From Paenibacillus apiarius (GTDB lineage Bacteria; Bacillota; Bacilli; Paenibacillales; Paenibacillaceae), in NCBI RefSeq assembly GCF_017052585.1, contig NZ_JAFFHZ010000001.1:682001-746000 (forward strand): a DNA stretch of 64,000 nt, in the 5' to 3' direction. Under the pieces are notes generated by a model. It had not been told where the DNA came from. It saw only the letters and a list, made by a program, of their open reading frames with translations, and did no database searches. Made by a program: the position numbers and the translations under genes. The stretch's first letter is position 1; each line of letters opens with the position of its first letter. Below are positions 33,186 to 42,191 of the stretch, one piece after another.

Positions 33186-34484
33186 CTAATTCATATGATT
33201 TATAATTTGGTCAGCAAATTGAGAGCATTTCACTTCAGTCGCATCTTCCATGAGTCGCGCGAAATCATAAGTTACAGTCTTGTTGTTGATGGCGGTTTCC
33301 ATTCCTTTGTAAATCAGGTCGGCTGCTTCATTCCAGCCAAGATGTTCAAGCAGCATAACGCCGGACAAAATGACCGAACCCGGGTTAACGACATCCAGGT
33401 CGGCATATTTCGGTGCCGTGCCATGCGTCGCTTCGAAAATCGCATGGCCGGTTACGTAGTTGATATTGGCGCCCGGTGCGATACCGATGCCCCCTACTTG
33501 GGCAGCCAGCGCATCGGACAAGTAGTCGCCGTTCAAGTTCAGCGTCGCGATGACGTCGAAGTCCTTAGGACGCGTCAATACTTGCTGCAGCGCGATGTCG
33601 GCGATTGCATCTTTGATGATGATTTTGCCAGCCGCTTCCGCTTCGGCTTGCGCTTTGTTGGCTGCCTCTACGCCTTCCGCTTCCTTGATGCGGTCATATT
33701 GCCCCCAAGTGAACGTTTGCTCAGGGAATTCCTGCTCCGCAACTTCGTAGCCCCAATTTTTGAACGCGCCTTCGGTATACTTCATAATGTTGCCCTTGTG
33801 AACGAGCGTCACGCTCTTGCGCTTGTGTTGGATGGCATACTCGATCGCGGCGCGCGCCAAACGCTTGGAACCGTCGGACGACACCGGCTTGATGCCGATA
33901 CCGGAAGTTTCCGGGAAGCGGATTTTCTTCACGCCCATTTCCTGCTGCAGGAAATCTATGACCTTCTTCACTTCTTCCGATCCGGACGCATATTCGATGC
34001 CCGCATAGATATCTTCCGTATTCTCGCGGAAAATGACCATATCAACCAGCTCCGGGCGCTTAACCGGCGAAGGCACGCCGTCGAAATAACGAACCGGACG
34101 CAAGCATACGTACAAATCAAGCTCTTGACGCAATGCGACGTTAAGCGAACGGATGCCGCCGCCTATCGGCGTAGTCAATGGACCTTTAATTGCAACAATA
34201 TATTCGCGAATCGCCTCTAACGTATCATTAGGCAGCCATTCACCGTATTCATTGAACGCCTTCTCGCCGGCAAACACTTCATACCACGCGAGCTTGCGCT
34301 CACCTTTATACGCTTTTTCCACCGCCGCATCCAGGACGCGTTTGGAAGCGCGCCAGATGTCTCTTCCTGTTCCATCCCCTTCAATGAACGGGATAATGGG
34401 ATGGTTGGGAACTTGAAGCTTGTCTCCCTGAATCGTAATTTTTTCGCCCTCGGTCGGCAATGCGAATTTCTCCAATTGAAGCAT
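33186..34484 (-). CDS. icd: Isocitrate dehydrogenase (NADP type)
   Basis: Oxidative decarboxylation of isocitrate to 2-oxoglutarate. 432 residues, near the usual 423. Landmarks: [17 protein letters not shown] near residue 32, the substrate serine region [18 protein letters not shown], the phosphorylatable-type loop, [20 protein letters not shown] and the coenzyme region [32 protein letters not shown] before ATG 34484. It lies between citZ and mdh; the citZ gap carries a hairpin and a GTTCAAAAA element. Confidence 0.97.
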   Translation of the reverse strand: MLQLEKFALPTEGEKITIQGDKLQVPNHPIIPFIEGDGTGRDIWRASKRVLDAAVEKAYKGERKLAWYEVFAGEKAFNEYGEWLPNDTLEAIREYIVAIKGPLTTPIGGGIRSLNVALRQELDLYVCLRPVRYFDGVPSPVKRPELVDMVIFRENTEDIYAGIEYASGSEEVKKVIDFLQQEMGVKKIRFPETSGIGIKPVSSDGSKRLARAAIEYAIQHKRKSVTLVHKGNIMKYTEGAFKNWGYEVAEQEFPEQTFTWGQYDRIKEAEGVEAANKAQAEAEAAGKIIIKDAIADIALQQVLTRPKDFDVIATLNLNGDYLSDALAAQVGGIGIAPGANINYVTGHAIFEATHGTAPKYADLDVVNPGSVILSGVMLLEHLGWNEAADLIYKGMETAINNKTVTYDFARLMEDATEVKCSQFADQIINHMN

Positions 34485-34507
34485 GGACGTTCCTCCTTAA
34501 ATTGCGT

Positions 34508-34578
34508 GTTCAAAAAGTGAACTCGATGTTGAATTTGCTTGCGGTCACATTACGTGATCAAAAGGGCACTTTTTGAAC
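34508..34578. repeat. GTTCAAAAA palindromic element, long copy 2 (citZ-icd gap)
   Basis: 71 bases bounded by GTTCAAAAAGTG (34508-34519) and CACTTTTTGAAC (34567-34578), a perfect 12-base arm pair. The interior has CGATG and CGTGATCAAAAGG as in the copy at 10405-10477. Followed by AT-CCTCT. Confidence 0.8.
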
Positions 34579-34624
34579 ATCCTCTTAAAGTTAATTCCCA
34601 TAAGCCTAATATCAATAGACATGA

Positions 34625-34655
34625 CGGGAGCTACAATTCTTATTGTAGCAACCCG
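34625..34655 (-). other. Stem-loop after citZ
   Basis: CGGGAGCTACAAT, loop TCTT, ATTGTAGCAACCCG: an 8-base perfect inner stem plus four outer pairs. There is no T run on the minus strand, so mRNA processing or partial termination between citZ and icd is more likely than full termination. Confidence 0.55.
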
Positions 34656-34715
34656 CCTTTTCCAAAGACAACCTATTATCGCAATTGTTCATCTCATTCA
34701 AGGCTAAACAACCGC

Positions 34716-35828
34716 TTAACGCTCCTGAATCGGAATGAACAATTGGCTCGACGGCCCAGTATATTCGGCGCGCGGACGAATAATGCGGTTGTTCTCATAC
34801 TGTTCCAATATGTGCGCCGTCCAGCCCGACACGCGGCTAATGGCAAAGATTGGCGTAAACAGATCGCGCGGAATACCCAACATGGTATATACCGACGCAG
34901 AGTAGAAATCTACGTTCGGCTTCAATCCTTTCTGTCCTGTTACCAATTCTTCAATGCGGGTGGACATTTCGTACAGTTCGAGGTTCCCCTTCATATTGCC
35001 GAGTTCGCGTGACATCTTCTGCAGGTGCTTCGCGCGCGGATCGCCATTCTTGTATACACGGTGTCCAAACCCCATAATTTTCTCTTTGTTGTCGAGCTTT
35101 TGCTGGATGTAGTCATCGACCCGGTTCAATGAGCCTATCTCTTCGAGCATGCGCATAACCGCCTCATTGGCTCCCCCATGCAGCGGCCCCTTGAGTGCGC
35201 CGACAGCCGATACGACGCCCGAATAAATGTCGGACAGCGTAGCCACCGTCACCCGCGCGGCGAATGTCGAAGCGTTCAGCTCATGATCGGCATGAAGCAC
35301 AAGCGCTTTGTCCATGGCTACAACAGCGTTATTTTCCGGTTCCTCGCCGCTCAGCATGTACAAAAAATTGGAGGCGATGGAATATCCCGCCTTCGGTGAA
35401 ATAGGCTCCTTCCCTTCACGGATACGCGCGAAGGCAGCGATGATTGTAGGGAGTTGAGCTTGCAACTTGATAGCTTTATCCACATTCGCTTCACGGCTCA
35501 TGTCATTCGCCGTGCCGTCGTACAAAGCCAATGCGGAAATCGCAGAACGGAGAACAGCCATCGTATTGGCGTTCGATGGATACAACTTCATTTGTTCAAT
35601 CACGGCAGAAGGTATCGCGGCAAATTCATCAATCCGCTCGCGCAACTCCGATAATTCGTCTTGATTCGGCAAATTTCCAAACCACAATAAATACACAACT
35701 TCTTCAAACGTTGCGTACTCGGCTAAATCGTCGATATTATAACCGCGATAGGTCAATACGCCATCGATAATCGAACTAATGGAAGAAGTCGTTGCAACTA
35801 TGCCTTCCAAACCTTTCGTCGCTGTCAT
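34716..35828 (-). CDS. citZ: Citrate synthase
   Basis: Condenses acetyl-CoA and oxaloacetate to citrate. 370 residues, the short Gram-positive type. The catalytic histidines lie in VLHADHELNASTFAARV and GPLHGGANEAVMRML, and the catalytic Asp region is near SASVYTMLGIPRDLFTPIFA. RBS GGAGAGAGGACAG before ATG 35828. First gene of citZ-icd-mdh. A perfect-consensus cre site stands 135 bases upstream. Confidence 0.97.
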   Translation of the reverse strand: MTATKGLEGIVATTSSISSIIDGVLTYRGYNIDDLAEYATFEEVVYLLWFGNLPNQDELSELRERIDEFAAIPSAVIEQMKLYPSNANTMAVLRSAISALALYDGTANDMSREANVDKAIKLQAQLPTIIAAFARIREGKEPISPKAGYSIASNFLYMLSGEEPENNAVVAMDKALVLHADHELNASTFAARVTVATLSDIYSGVVSAVGALKGPLHGGANEAVMRMLEEIGSLNRVDDYIQQKLDNKEKIMGFGHRVYKNGDPRAKHLQKMSRELGNMKGNLELYEMSTRIEELVTGQKGLKPNVDFYSASVYTMLGIPRDLFTPIFAISRVSGWTAHILEQYENNRIIRPRAEYTGPSSQLFIPIQER

Positions 35829-36326
35829 CTGTCCTCTCTCCTTTGCATATCTAACCTATAACATCCCAACTTTCTCTTTTCTCTGTCTTCACCTGGTGTA
35901 TATTGTCTGCGCTGTAAATCGGCAGCTTATTCTTCCTCGATCATAAAGGATATTGTCGGAATTGTGAACGGTTTCAGTGCAAAATTTGGATAGAAATGCT
36001 TTATCACTGTCATAAAAAATACTGGTCAGTAATTAAATCGAGATACATAAACTGCATAATATGGATAATATAAAGATTTTATTTATTCATTACACTTCAG
36101 ATATGCAGTATATCGCAAGTGTTAACATCCTCTATTAATACTTCTTTCTATATCTTGGTTATTACCGATAAATAAAAGACTAATTCTTAATTTAATCTAC
36201 TATGAACTTTTAATAAAAAATCAAAATAGATCATATGTAATGTCTCTCCGCCATAAGAAATGTTACAAACATCAGTTCCCCCCTCTTCATAATCGTTCGT
36301 CCTATCTCCACGTATGAAGAGAGATC
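35829..36326. other. AT-rich intergenic region
   Basis: About 500 bases without a supported gene, clearly more AT-rich than its surroundings from about 35980 to 36240. It holds the citZ promoter region, a cre site (35963-35976) and, near its far end, a 9-base inverted repeat CTCTTCATA/TATGAAGAG (36283-36321) that may end the small membrane gene on the minus strand. Confidence 0.6.
35963..35976. promoter_or_regulatory. Catabolite-responsive element (cre) upstream of citZ
   Basis: TGTGAACGGTTTCA fits the CcpA-binding consensus TGWNANCGNTNWCA at every fixed position. CcpA control of citZ is established in B. subtilis; the site here lies 135 bases before the citZ start codon. Confidence 0.7.
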
Positions 36327-36518
36327 TCAGTCATCTCCCCAATTTTTATAATCTCGTAAGTGCTTATTTAAAAAGATCAGACCCATTGGCAAGAACACTA
36401 TGGGTATCAAAAGCATAAAGTAAGCTTTTTTGATAAGAAAAAAAATAGCAGCACAAATGACTAATACAATAAACAATATGTCTGAAATTATTCTTCTTTT
36501 AATAACCTGTTTCTTCAT
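36327..36518 (-). CDS. Small two-helix membrane protein
   Basis: 63 residues: basic start MKKQVIKRRIISD, helix about 14-31 (ILFIVLVICAAIFFLI), helix about 33-50 (YFMLLIPIVFLPMGLIFL), then a polar tail. RBS AAAGGAGGGGCAGC before ATG 36518 is strong, so the gene is probably real. Function unknown. It sits at the edge of an AT-rich stretch and its own codons are AT-rich compared with neighbours, which hints at transfer. Confidence 0.65.
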   Translation of the reverse strand: MKKQVIKRRIISDILFIVLVICAAIFFLIKKAYFMLLIPIVFLPMGLIFLNKHLRDYKNWGDD

Positions 36519-36782
36519 GCTGCCCCTCCTTTTACACCTTATTACGGTTCCACGATAGCAATAATCACCTAAAAAGTGAACGAATAATATTTTTTCAAAA
36601 TGCTATTCTCCCTTCTATGATGCTAGTACACAGAGTATCCTCATTATTTTTAGAGTGGAAAAAAGAACAGTTTTTGTGACATTGCGCATAGCTATATATA
36701 AAGGGGTCGTCCAGACGCGCGAAGAGTCATAACAGAATAACCCGCAATCCGTTGCAGTTGCTTACGCATAAGGAGGTGGCTC

Positions 36783-37898
36783 GTGGATCAATTAATAATT
36801 AAACGAATATGGCGCGGCGGTTGGGTGCTGCTTGCCACGGCAGCCGTGTTGTTCGCAAGCTGGATGCTGGTTCCTTTGATTTATCCGTTTCTGATCGCAT
36901 GGGCGATTGCGCTTGCGCTCAATCCCGTCGTGCAATGGATGTCTCTGCAGCTCAAGTTTCCCAGGTGGCTCAGCGTCACTGTATCATTAATGATATTCAT
37001 TATGGCAATGCTGACGGTGGCGGCCGCGGTCATTACCCGAATCGTGAAGGAAATATACAATTTGTCAATGACATTGGAGTACTTTCTAAATGTATGGCGG
37101 GATTTATTCCTGCAGTTGGTTGAAAATGAGAACGTGCAGAAGTTCATTCACTCCATCAGCTCGCTCTATAAAGACAATCCGAATATACAAGGTTCGATTA
37201 ACAACAATCTATCCAGCACCGCGCAGACGATTACGGCAGCGATCACGAATCTCATCACACTGTTCCTCGACGGCATCGTCCGCTTGTTGTCCAGCTTGCC
37301 GAACGTGGCGACCATCTCCATGGTCATTCTGCTCGCGGCCTTTTTTATCGGCAAAGATTGGACGAGGTGGACACTGACGTTCACCCGGATAGTGCCGGAA
37401 CGGGTCCGCAGGCCGACCCGCAACGTGTGGCAGGATTTGAAGCACGCGCTGTTCGGGTATTTGCGCGCGCAGTTCCTCCTTATCTCCATTACGGCCGTGG
37501 TCGTCATTATCGGGCTGCTCGTGCTGCATGTCGAATATGCGGTCACGATTGGGCTGCTCATCGGGCTGGTCGATTTTCTTCCGTATTTGGGAGTCGGCGC
37601 GGTCATGGTTCCGTGGATTATTTACAGCTTTGCGGCAGGGAGCTCATCGCTTGGCATCGGTCTGGCCGTGTTGTATTCCATCGTGCTGGTCGCAAGGCAA
37701 ATCATGGAGCCCAAGGTGCTCGCATCAAGCGTAGGCTTGGATCCCCTGATTACGCTTGTGGCCATGTTCGCAGGGTTGAAATTGTTCGGGGTGATGGGGC
37801 TTATCATTGGTCCAGTTACGCTGGTGCTGATATCCGCAATGAACCGCGCATACGTGTTTCGAGATTTACGCAATTACATATTGACCGGCAGACGCTGA
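36783..37898 (+). CDS. ytvI: Sporulation integral membrane protein YtvI (AI-2E family), paralogue 2
   Basis: 371 residues from GTG 36783 behind AAGGAGGTGGCTC. About eight membrane helices; conserved YPFLIAWAIALALNPVVQWM near residue 38, YSIVLVARQIMEPKVLASSV and GLDPLITLVAMFAGLKLFGV near the end. It is close in length and motif order to the protein at 23161-24279. Its place next to citZ corresponds to B. subtilis citZ-ytwI-ytvI, so I give it the ytvI name. Its last 25 bases overlap the decayed response regulator on the other strand. Confidence 0.88.
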   Translation: MDQLIIKRIWRGGWVLLATAAVLFASWMLVPLIYPFLIAWAIALALNPVVQWMSLQLKFPRWLSVTVSLMIFIMAMLTVAAAVITRIVKEIYNLSMTLEYFLNVWRDLFLQLVENENVQKFIHSISSLYKDNPNIQGSINNNLSSTAQTITAAITNLITLFLDGIVRLLSSLPNVATISMVILLAAFFIGKDWTRWTLTFTRIVPERVRRPTRNVWQDLKHALFGYLRAQFLLISITAVVVIIGLLVLHVEYAVTIGLLIGLVDFLPYLGVGAVMVPWIIYSFAAGSSSLGIGLAVLYSIVLVARQIMEPKVLASSVGLDPLITLVAMFAGLKLFGVMGLIIGPVTLVLISAMNRAYVFRDLRNYILTGRR

Positions 37899-38284
37899 AT
37901 GCTGAACGTGTGGCTGCCCGATCCGAAAAACGCCGCTGCAGGCGACTCCAACGGCGTTTGGGCTGTTATTGCTGCTTCCAGTAGAAAAACGGCCACCCGC
38001 TCGATAATCGTCTGCTCCGTCGCAGTCAACGCATACGCGGACCACATCGATTCAGGCTTCTTCGCGCGGGATGGAGCCTGGAGAAGCTGAGCCAGCTTGC
38101 GCGCCACATCCGGATCCATCAGGACGACATCAGCGCCGAGCTCCGTGACGGCCCGCTCCGCTTCCTTGCCGTTTCCGCATGTCCCGATAACGTCGATATC
38201 GGGGTGCATGCGGACGATAAGCTTCAAGCTCTCCCGAATAAAAGCATCGTCATCTGCTATCAACACTGAAATCATTGCGAGCAT
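37874..38284 (-). pseudogene. Response regulator (NarL/LuxR type), internally deleted
   Basis: The start MLAMISVLIADDDAFIRESL is a normal receiver N-terminus and runs to the phospho-acceptor in ELGADVVLMD. The next residues, PDVARKLAQLLQAPS, belong to the end of the linker, so about 60 residues of receiver are missing. YALTATEQTIIERVA begins the LuxR helix-turn-helix, which then breaks into unrelated sequence. Start follows GGAGAAAGG. No functional product expected. Confidence 0.75.
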
Positions 38285-38340
38285 CCTTTCTCCGCAGCTT
38301 CTATCTGCTCTCCATTTATGGCGCATGGCGCAGCCGCACA

Positions 38341-38715
38341 TCAGCGTGACGAAGAGCGGCTGGCGTTCTTCGCCGCCGGAATGGCGGTGCGCACCGTGAA
38401 ACGCGGCTCGGCTGTCCATTCCACGCGCCCGCCGATCATCTTCGTCCGCTCCTCCATTCCTCTCAGTCCGATGCCCCGTTGCAACGGTAGATCCGGCTTG
38501 GAGCCGTTGCTGCTCACTTCAAGCACGACTTCCTCCGGGTCGTAAGAAACATGAATATCGACTGCCGTCGCCCCTCCGTGCCGAAGCGCATTCGTAATCG
38601 ATTCCTGCGCATTTTGATAGATGACGACTTCGATACCAACTTTGTCCTTGTGGTTCCAACCTGCATGATAGGCGGTTGTTACTAGCCGGTTGAATTCATG
38701 AACGACAGCATGCAA
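38341..38715 (-). pseudogene. NarL-type sensor histidine kinase, C-terminal fragment
   Basis: Only the ATPase end remains: VVIYQNAQESITNALRHGGA (N box), then GIGLRGMEERTKMIGGRVEW (G box). The membrane part and the phospho-acceptor His region are gone. Truncation falls at about 38715, exactly where a plus-strand permease fragment begins, so one deletion probably removed the 5' halves of two divergent genes. Confidence 0.75.
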
Positions 38716-38889
38716 AAGATTTCGTACTTCGTGCCTCAGCGGTGGGTGCTGGATGCGATGGAACAGTTGGCTGCAGGCGGTTCTTGGTCAGCTATCGCGC
38801 TGCAAGTCATAGTGCTGCTCCTGTTCGGCGTCGTCCTGCTTGGCATTGGCTCCACTGTGCTTCAACCGGCCAAACGGGAAGCGTTATAA
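38698..38889 (+). pseudogene. ABC-2 type permease, C-terminal fragment
   Basis: 63 codons that match only the end of an ABC-2 permease: ISYFVPQRWVLDAMEQLAAG, then the last helix IALQVIVLLLFGVVLLGIGS. No ribosome site precedes it and the other helices and the partner ATPase are missing. It ends at a good terminator. With the response regulator and kinase fragments it marks a lost drug/peptide-sensing two-component plus ABC locus. Confidence 0.7.
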
Positions 38890-38903
38890 TAAATTTATGG
38901 AAT

Positions 38904-38949
38904 CCTCCTCCTTTCAATCCGCTGCCATGCGGCAGGAAGGAGGTTTTTT
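38904..38949 (+). terminator. Terminator after the ABC-2 permease fragment
   Basis: CCTCCTTTC (38907-38915) pairs with GGAAGGAGG (38935-38943), with CTGCC/GGCAG inside, followed by six T. Confidence 0.8.
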
Positions 38950-39249
38950 CATGTGCTTCCCCCGGATCCGCTGATCAACATCGGAATCACAAGCCTGTAA
39001 GCCGTCAGAGCGGCCAAATTTAAAATTTACTGTATATTTTCCATTTGGCTCGCCTTCTTAAATGTTTCATAATCCATTTCAAAACCTTTGTTCCAACTGA
39101 TTAAATCGCATTCATGCCCTTTTGAACAAAAATTTGTAATACCAGTTGCAATATTTGTCGAAGGAGTTCACAATTAGACATGAAGATTTTGGGTTATAAA
39201 TGGAGAATCAACCCATTTCTCGCATGAATCCGTTAGGAGGTCATATTGC
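38950..39249. other. Upstream region of sucA
   Basis: No gene. It must contain the sucAB promoter. TTGCAA-17-CACAAT near 39144-39172 is a weak candidate. No cre-like or strong inverted repeat was seen. Confidence 0.4.
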
Positions 39250-42108
39250 ATGTCGGCTGATGTTACTTACTCGGGAGGGGTTTGGAAGTCGTATTACGGC
39301 CCCAATCTGGGTTACATTCAAGAGCAGTATGAGCGCTATGCGGTGGATCCCTCTTCCGTAGACGCCCATTATCGCGACCTATTCGCTCGTTACGGTGCTC
39401 CGCCCGGCACGAGCGGCACTGCTGCCGGAACGGCAACGACGGTGGAACCTAGCTTGATTACGGATGTACAACGGCTCCAGCAAGCGGTATCCGCTGTACG
39501 AATGGCGGAGGGCATTCGCGCCTATGGACATCTGGCTGCGAATCTTGATCCGCTCGGAGTGAATGCGCAGCCTGACACCCGCCGGTTTGAACCGGAGAAG
39601 TTCGGATTAACTGCGGACGATTTGCGTTCCTTGCCGGCCTCCCTCGTCTGGGAAGAAGCGCCGGATGAAATAGAAAGTGCATGGGACGCAGTGCAGCGCT
39701 TGCGCGAGCTGTACACCCAATCGATCGCTTTTGAATTCAGCCATGTTCACGATCTGGGCGAGCGGCTGTGGCTCAGACAAAAGGTCAGCTCCGGCCTCGT
39801 TCCACCGCCGATGACCGACGAAGCGCGAATCGCTCTATTGAAGCGGCTGATTGAAGTAGAGCAGTTCGAGACCTTTCTCCACCGCACCTTTGTAGGCCAG
39901 AAGCGATTCTCCATCGAAGGCACGGACGTCCTCGTTCCGATGCTGGATGAGATCGTGCAAGTATTTGCGCGTGGAGGCGCAGCACATATTTTGATGGGCA
40001 TGGCTCATCGCGGGCGCTTGAACGTGCTTGCCCATGTACTGGGCAAGCCGTATGGCAGCATTTTTTCGGAGTTCCACCATTCGCCGAACAAAGACCTCTT
40101 CCCTTCGGAAGGGTCGATGGGGATTAACTACGGCTGGACGGGGGACGTCAAATATCACCTTGGCGCCGATCGCGCGCTGGAGGACGGCGATCGCATCCGA
40201 ACCACGATTACGCTCGCGAACAATCCGAGCCATCTGGAATTCGTGAATCCGGTCGTCGAAGGCTTTACACGCGCCGCACAGGACAACCGCAGCCAGCCGG
40301 GCTATCCGGAACAGGATACGGGCCGGGCAGCGGCCGTGCTGATACATGGAGATGCCGCCTTCCCGGGTGAAGGCATCGTGTCGGAGACGCTCAACTTCAA
40401 TAAGCTTAGAGGATACCAAAACGGAGGAACGGTCCATATCATCGTGAACAACCGGATCGGATTCACGACGGACAGTCACGATTCCCGTTCAACGCTCTAT
40501 GCGAGCGATCTGGCCAAAGGCTTTGAAATTCCGATCGTGCACGTGAATGCGGACGATCCTGAGGCGTGCCTTGCGGCGATCCGCATGGCAGCCGAATATC
40601 GGGAGCAGTTCAAGAAGGATTTCCTAATCGACCTGATCGGCTATCGCCGGCACGGGCACAACGAGATGGACGATCCATCCGCGACCCAGTCGCTCGTATA
40701 TGAGAAAGTATCCAAACATCCGACCGTGGCGACGCTGTATGCCGAGACATTGCAGCGGGAAGGCGTGTTGGACGACAGCCGCATCGAAGCGATGAAGCGG
40801 GAAGTCGACGAGACGCTTCAGCAAGCTTATGACCGTATGAAAGCACTGACCGATCGGCCGTATCATTACCATTCCGATTCGTTCCCGCGTTCCGATGCGG
40901 CGCCTTCCAATGAGACGTCCGTGCCATTGAAAAGGCTGCAGGATGTCAATCGGCAGCTGCTGGAGGTTCCGGAAGGCTTCCACGTCTATCCGAAGCTGGA
41001 ACGAATTCTGCAGCGCCGGGTCGATGCGCTGAATGACGATGGAACGGTTGATTGGGCTTTGGCGGAAGCGCTCGCCTTCGCCACCATACTGGAAGACGGC
41101 CAGCCTATCCGACTGAGCGGCCAGGACTCGGAGCGCGGAACGTTCGCGCATCGCCACCTCGTGCTGCATGATTACAAGACCGGGAACACGTTCTGTCCGC
41201 TGCACCGCTTGCCGCAAGCGAAGGCGTCGTTCGGTGTGTATAACAGCCCGCTCTCGGAAGCGTCCGTGCTTGGCTTCGAATATGGATACAATGTATTCGC
41301 TCCGGAGACGCTCGTTCTCTGGGAAGCGCAGTTCGGAGATTTCGCCAATTGTGCACAAGTTATTTTTGACCAATTCATCTCTGCGGGCTTAGCCAAGTGG
41401 CATCAATATTCCAATCTCGTCATGCTGCTGCCGCACGGTTACGAAGGTCAAGGGCCTGAACATTCAAGCGCCCGGCTGGAGCGTTACTTGCAGTCTTGCG
41501 CAGAGCGGAATTGGACGGTCGCGAATTTGAGCAGCGCCGCCCAATACTTCCATCTGCTCCGGCGCCAGGCGGCGATCGGCAGAACGACAGAAGCGCGGCC
41601 GTTAGTGCTCATGACGCCGAAGAGCTTGCTGCGCAATCCGCGCAGCGCGGCTCCGGCCTCATCCCTGGCGGAAGGCAGCTTCCGCCCTATACTGGAAGAG
41701 CCTCTGCTTGGCGGCAAGCCGAAGAAGACGAAACGCCTAATTCTGTGCAGCGGCAAAGTCACGCTCGACTTGCAGGCTGGAATCGAAGCAGAACCGGAAC
41801 GCAGCTGGGATTGGCTGCACATCGTCCGCATCGAGCAGTTGTATCCATTCCCGGACGAGGACATCGCTGCCATCCTGCAGCGCCTTCCTGCCTTGAAGGA
41901 GATCGTCTGGGTTCAGGAAGAGCCGAAAAACATGGGTGCTTGGACATACATGGAGCCGCGGCTCCGCGAGTTGACCTCAGGAAATATACCGGTCCGTTAT
42001 ATCGGCCGCGCCGAGCGTTCGAGCACGGCAAGCGGATATGCGGACGTGCACAACATTGAACAGCGCAATCTGATTGCGAATGCATTGAAACTTATCGATA
42101 CCCTATAA
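39250..42108 (+). CDS. sucA: 2-oxoglutarate dehydrogenase E1 component
   Basis: Thiamine-diphosphate-dependent decarboxylase of 2-oxoglutarate, part of the complex that makes succinyl-CoA. 952 residues, usual length. N-terminus YSGGVWKSYYGPNLGYIQEQYERY carries the E2-binding type helix; IRMAEGIRAYGHLAANLDPL follows. The ThDP site includes HGDAAFPGEGIVSETLN and VNNRIGFTTD; the C-terminal pyrimidine-side domain has NVFAPETLVLWEAQFGDFAN and LLPHGYEGQGPEHSSARLER. RBS TAGGAGGTCATATTGC. Followed by sucB after 83 bases that contain a palindromic element. No lpd is in view. Confidence 0.97.
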   Translation: MSADVTYSGGVWKSYYGPNLGYIQEQYERYAVDPSSVDAHYRDLFARYGAPPGTSGTAAGTATTVEPSLITDVQRLQQAVSAVRMAEGIRAYGHLAANLDPLGVNAQPDTRRFEPEKFGLTADDLRSLPASLVWEEAPDEIESAWDAVQRLRELYTQSIAFEFSHVHDLGERLWLRQKVSSGLVPPPMTDEARIALLKRLIEVEQFETFLHRTFVGQKRFSIEGTDVLVPMLDEIVQVFARGGAAHILMGMAHRGRLNVLAHVLGKPYGSIFSEFHHSPNKDLFPSEGSMGINYGWTGDVKYHLGADRALEDGDRIRTTITLANNPSHLEFVNPVVEGFTRAAQDNRSQPGYPEQDTGRAAAVLIHGDAAFPGEGIVSETLNFNKLRGYQNGGTVHIIVNNRIGFTTDSHDSRSTLYASDLAKGFEIPIVHVNADDPEACLAAIRMAAEYREQFKKDFLIDLIGYRRHGHNEMDDPSATQSLVYEKVSKHPTVATLYAETLQREGVLDDSRIEAMKREVDETLQQAYDRMKALTDRPYHYHSDSFPRSDAAPSNETSVPLKRLQDVNRQLLEVPEGFHVYPKLERILQRRVDALNDDGTVDWALAEALAFATILEDGQPIRLSGQDSERGTFAHRHLVLHDYKTGNTFCPLHRLPQAKASFGVYNSPLSEASVLGFEYGYNVFAPETLVLWEAQFGDFANCAQVIFDQFISAGLAKWHQYSNLVMLLPHGYEGQGPEHSSARLERYLQSCAERNWTVANLSSAAQYFHLLRRQAAIGRTTEARPLVLMTPKSLLRNPRSAAPASSLAEGSFRPILEEPLLGGKPKKTKRLILCSGKVTLDLQAGIEAEPERSWDWLHIVRIEQLYPFPDEDIAAILQRLPALKEIVWVQEEPKNMGAWTYMEPRLRELTSGNIPVRYIGRAERSSTASGYADVHNIEQRNLIANALKLIDTL

Positions 42109-42142
42109 GAGGTTGTTCAAAATTCCAATGACCGTTTTGAAC
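42108..42142. repeat. GTTCAAAAA palindromic element, short copy 3 (sucA-sucB gap)
   Basis: AGAGG-TT-GTTCAAAATT (to 42124) and TTTTGAAC (42135-42142) with a 10-base centre. In reverse it ends TTTTGAAC-AA-CCTCT, the flank seen in copies at 10405, 34508 and 55186. It starts in the sucA stop codon. Confidence 0.65.
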
Positions 42143-42191
42143 ACGTACTATAATGCTGGTCAATACACGAATGCTCAGGGAGGTAGCGGTT

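Noticed and set aside
33195-34220. Plus-strand open frame of 341 codons opposite icd
   Set aside because: Complete overlap with a well-conserved enzyme on the other strand; composition is that of a shadow frame.
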